Shown here: positions 5,050 to 5,709 of the stretch, one piece after another
Layout: the number at the start of each line of letters is the position of its first letter
How positions within the stretch are numbered: the stretch's first letter is position 1
DNA from: Candidatus Bathyarchaeota archaeon
GTDB taxonomy: Archaea; Thermoproteota; Bathyarchaeia; RBG-16-48-13; GCA-020355125
Direction: 5' to 3'
Assembly (NCBI GenBank): GCA_030670615.1
Contig: DAOVBJ010000068.1
Span: 1-5,709, forward strand
Length of the DNA stretch: 5,709 nucleotides
Position numbers and translations under genes: made by a program
Notes under the pieces: model-generated
Seen by the model: only the letters and a program-made list of their open reading frames with translations
What the model was told of the DNA's origin: nothing
Database searches by the model: none

Positions 5050-5094
5050 TTAACTAGTTAGCTTGATACTATGGTGTCCCCTCAACAATTCCAT
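5050..5094 (-). CDS. Possible 14-codon leader peptide ahead of the MFS gene
   Basis: ATG at 5094 opens a frame of 14 codons (MELLRGHHSIKLTS) ending in TAA at 5052-5050. A long Shine-Dalgarno-like GGTGAGGAG (minus strand, 5103-5111) lies eight bases upstream, better than the ribosome site of the MFS gene itself. The stop overlaps the 10-bp palindrome TAACTAGTTA (5051-5060). The peptide resembles nothing known to me. So short a frame may be accidental; it is listed because of the strong ribosome site and the surrounding repeats. Confidence 0.2.
   Translation of the reverse strand: MELLRGHHSIKLTS
5051..5060. repeat. 10-bp palindrome upstream of the MFS gene
   Basis: TAACTAGTTA is self-complementary and centred about 86 bases before the MFS start. 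It could be a dimeric regulator site. Related TAACTAG strings occur at 1906-1912 and 2113-2119, but such AT-rich words recur easily. Confidence 0.25.
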
Positions 5095-5175
5095 TAAAAC
5101 ATCTCCTCACCGTCGAGGGGACGAAGCAAAGCTACCCTTAATCAATGTACGAACGGTGAGCTTACATGGCTTCGT
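5076..5175 (-). promoter_or_regulatory. Interleaved inverted repeats, possible RNA switch
   Basis: Three perfect pairs interlock. GTCCCCTC (5076-5083) pairs with GAGGGGAC (5115-5122). CTCACCGT (5106-5113) pairs with ACGGTGAG (5153-5160). ACGAAGC (5121-5127) pairs with GCTTCGT (5169-5175). They cannot all form as simple nested stems: either they are alternative folds or a pseudoknot. On the minus strand the middle pair would bury GGTGAG, the ribosome site of the small frame at 5050-5094. The arrangement suggests a leader switch, but no known riboswitch class is recognised. Confidence 0.3.
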
Positions 5176-5231
5176 TTCATCTACGGAAGTGTTCAGAATG
5201 GAAATAAGGGCTGCAATTCGTCTTCTAGTTT

Positions 5232-5251
5232 AAAACCAGAAGGGCTCCTTC
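5232..5251 (-). terminator. Hairpin terminator of the glycyl radical enzyme gene
   Basis: On the minus strand GAAGG-AGC-CCTTC (5251-5239) is followed by TGGTTTT. It lies about 44 bases after the TAA of the glycyl radical enzyme gene, the expected place for an intrinsic terminator. The stem is short and the T run has only four bases. Confidence 0.4.
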
Positions 5252-5294
5252 AACGAATTGACTGAATCGTTAAAATAGTGGGGAATTCAGCAGG

Positions 5295-5709
5295 TTAAAC
5301 TAGGCCTTGCTCGATCCGTTGAAGGTGGAGGCGCTGCGTCTCTTCGTCAAGCATCACCCAATAGGCTGTCCAGCCACCCATTCGAACCCTTAGATGCCTA
5401 TACTTCTCTGGCTCCTTCATCGCTCTCTTCAGATCCTCGACATCGGTCACGGACAGCGTAATCATGTTTCCTCCTAGGTCGATGAACGACTTGATAAGTC
5501 CGGCCAGCCGCAGTGTACCCTTTTCGTCCTTTAAGGCACTACCGGATAGGCGCAGGTCCAGTGGCGCGCCCGCTGGCAGGTCAGATGGACGCATCTTCAC
5601 GCAAGAACGTATCGCTGCTGTGGGACCGGAAACTGCTGCTCCCCAAGCAGGGCTAAAATTAGCGGCTATAGCCTCGCCAGAGTGACGTCCATCTGGCGTT
5701 GCCCCAACC
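5295..5709 (-). CDS. Glycyl radical enzyme (PFL-like), C-terminal part, cut by window edge
   Basis: The frame is open from the right edge to TAA at 5297-5295, giving 137 visible residues, the C-terminus of a protein that is normally about 750-850 long. The visible part begins with GATPDGRHSGEAIA, continues through SPAWGAAVSGPTAAI, and ends in the glycyl radical domain. That domain holds DLGGNMITLSVTDVEDL, then PEKYRHLRVRMGGWTAYW, then a Q-rich end helix. The radical glycine should be the second G of RMGGW (visible residue 112, codon 5375-5373); most relatives have RVxGY, so W replaces Y. Such enzymes need a radical-SAM activase to form the glycyl radical and work only without oxygen. Substrates range from pyruvate to choline, glycerol and hydrocarbons, and the deciding active-site residues lie outside the window. 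A GTG at 5600 could make it look like a separate 101-residue YfiD-like protein, but homology continues upstream in frame, so it is an internal codon. Confidence 0.93.
   Translation of the reverse strand, partial: VGATPDGRHSGEAIAANFSPAWGAAVSGPTAAIRSCVKMRPSDLPAGAPLDLRLSGSALKDEKGTLRLAGLIKSFIDLGGNMITLSVTDVEDLKRAMKEPEKYRHLRVRMGGWTAYWVMLDEETQRLHLQRIEQGLV

Noticed and set aside
5375..5390. T-arm-like GGGTTCGAATGGG on the minus strand, suggesting a tRNA
   Set aside because: The second half does not pair as a T stem, no acceptor or anticodon arm surrounds it, and it lies within glycyl radical enzyme codons.
5295..5600. Stand-alone 101-residue glycyl radical protein like YfiD/GrcA starting at GTG 5600
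   Set aside because: The frame continues upstream without a stop to the window edge and encodes typical glycyl radical enzyme sequence (GPTAAI and preceding SP..G motif), so the GTG is internal.
5464..5685. Plus-strand frame over the glycyl radical enzyme gene
   Set aside because: It is antisense to recognised coding sequence and lacks any domain.
1..5709. CRISPR array or insertion sequence
   Set aside because: No regularly spaced repeats, transposase-like frame or paired terminal repeats were seen.

Overview
The window looks archaeal. Four things point that way: a 75-residue Sm-like archaeal protein (SmAP/LSm), a tRNA-Ala gene interrupted by at least one bulge-helix-bulge type intron, AT-rich TATA-like boxes rather than -35/-10 pairs, and TTG starts alongside ATG. 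The mix of an intron-bearing tRNA, a glycyl radical enzyme and a ParA-like ATPase fragment with an arginine-containing P-loop would fit the TACK group, perhaps a Bathyarchaeia-like lineage. That placement is inference and no marker here proves it. Coding density is low, with several gene-free stretches of about 300 to 560 bases.

Layout from left to right. Bases 1-379 hold no recognisable gene. Bases 380-1633 (minus) encode a multi-spanning GT-C type membrane glycosyltransferase of the Gpi18/GT87 kind with a strong Shine-Dalgarno site. Bases 1634-2191 are non-coding and rich in inverted repeats, including a likely minus-strand terminator with a competing alternative pairing. Bases 2192-2678 (minus) hold a small two-gene unit: a winged-helix DNA-binding protein followed 16 bases later by only the first 38 residues of a ParA/MinD-type ATPase, which ends at a 14-bp CG-alternating palindrome. 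After a 367-base divergent intergenic region come the LSm gene (3046-3273, plus) and tRNA-Ala(GGC) (3365-3470, plus). This tRNA appears to carry a 12-base intron at the canonical 37/38 position and a second intron of about 21 bases in the D loop.

On the right, a 12-helix major facilitator transporter (3737-4969, minus) starts at TTG. Its 325-base upstream region contains interleaved inverted repeats, one of which would mask the Shine-Dalgarno site of a possible 14-codon leader peptide. The last gene (5295 to the right edge, minus) is the C-terminal 137 residues of a glycyl radical enzyme of the pyruvate formate-lyase-like family. Its reading frame stays open to the window edge, and its start and catalytic cysteine lie outside.

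Functionally the genes look like independent units rather than one pathway. The most notable items are the doubly interrupted tRNA-Ala, the truncated ParA unit at the CG palindrome, the possible leader-peptide switch ahead of the transporter, and the glycyl radical enzyme in an apparently archaeal context.
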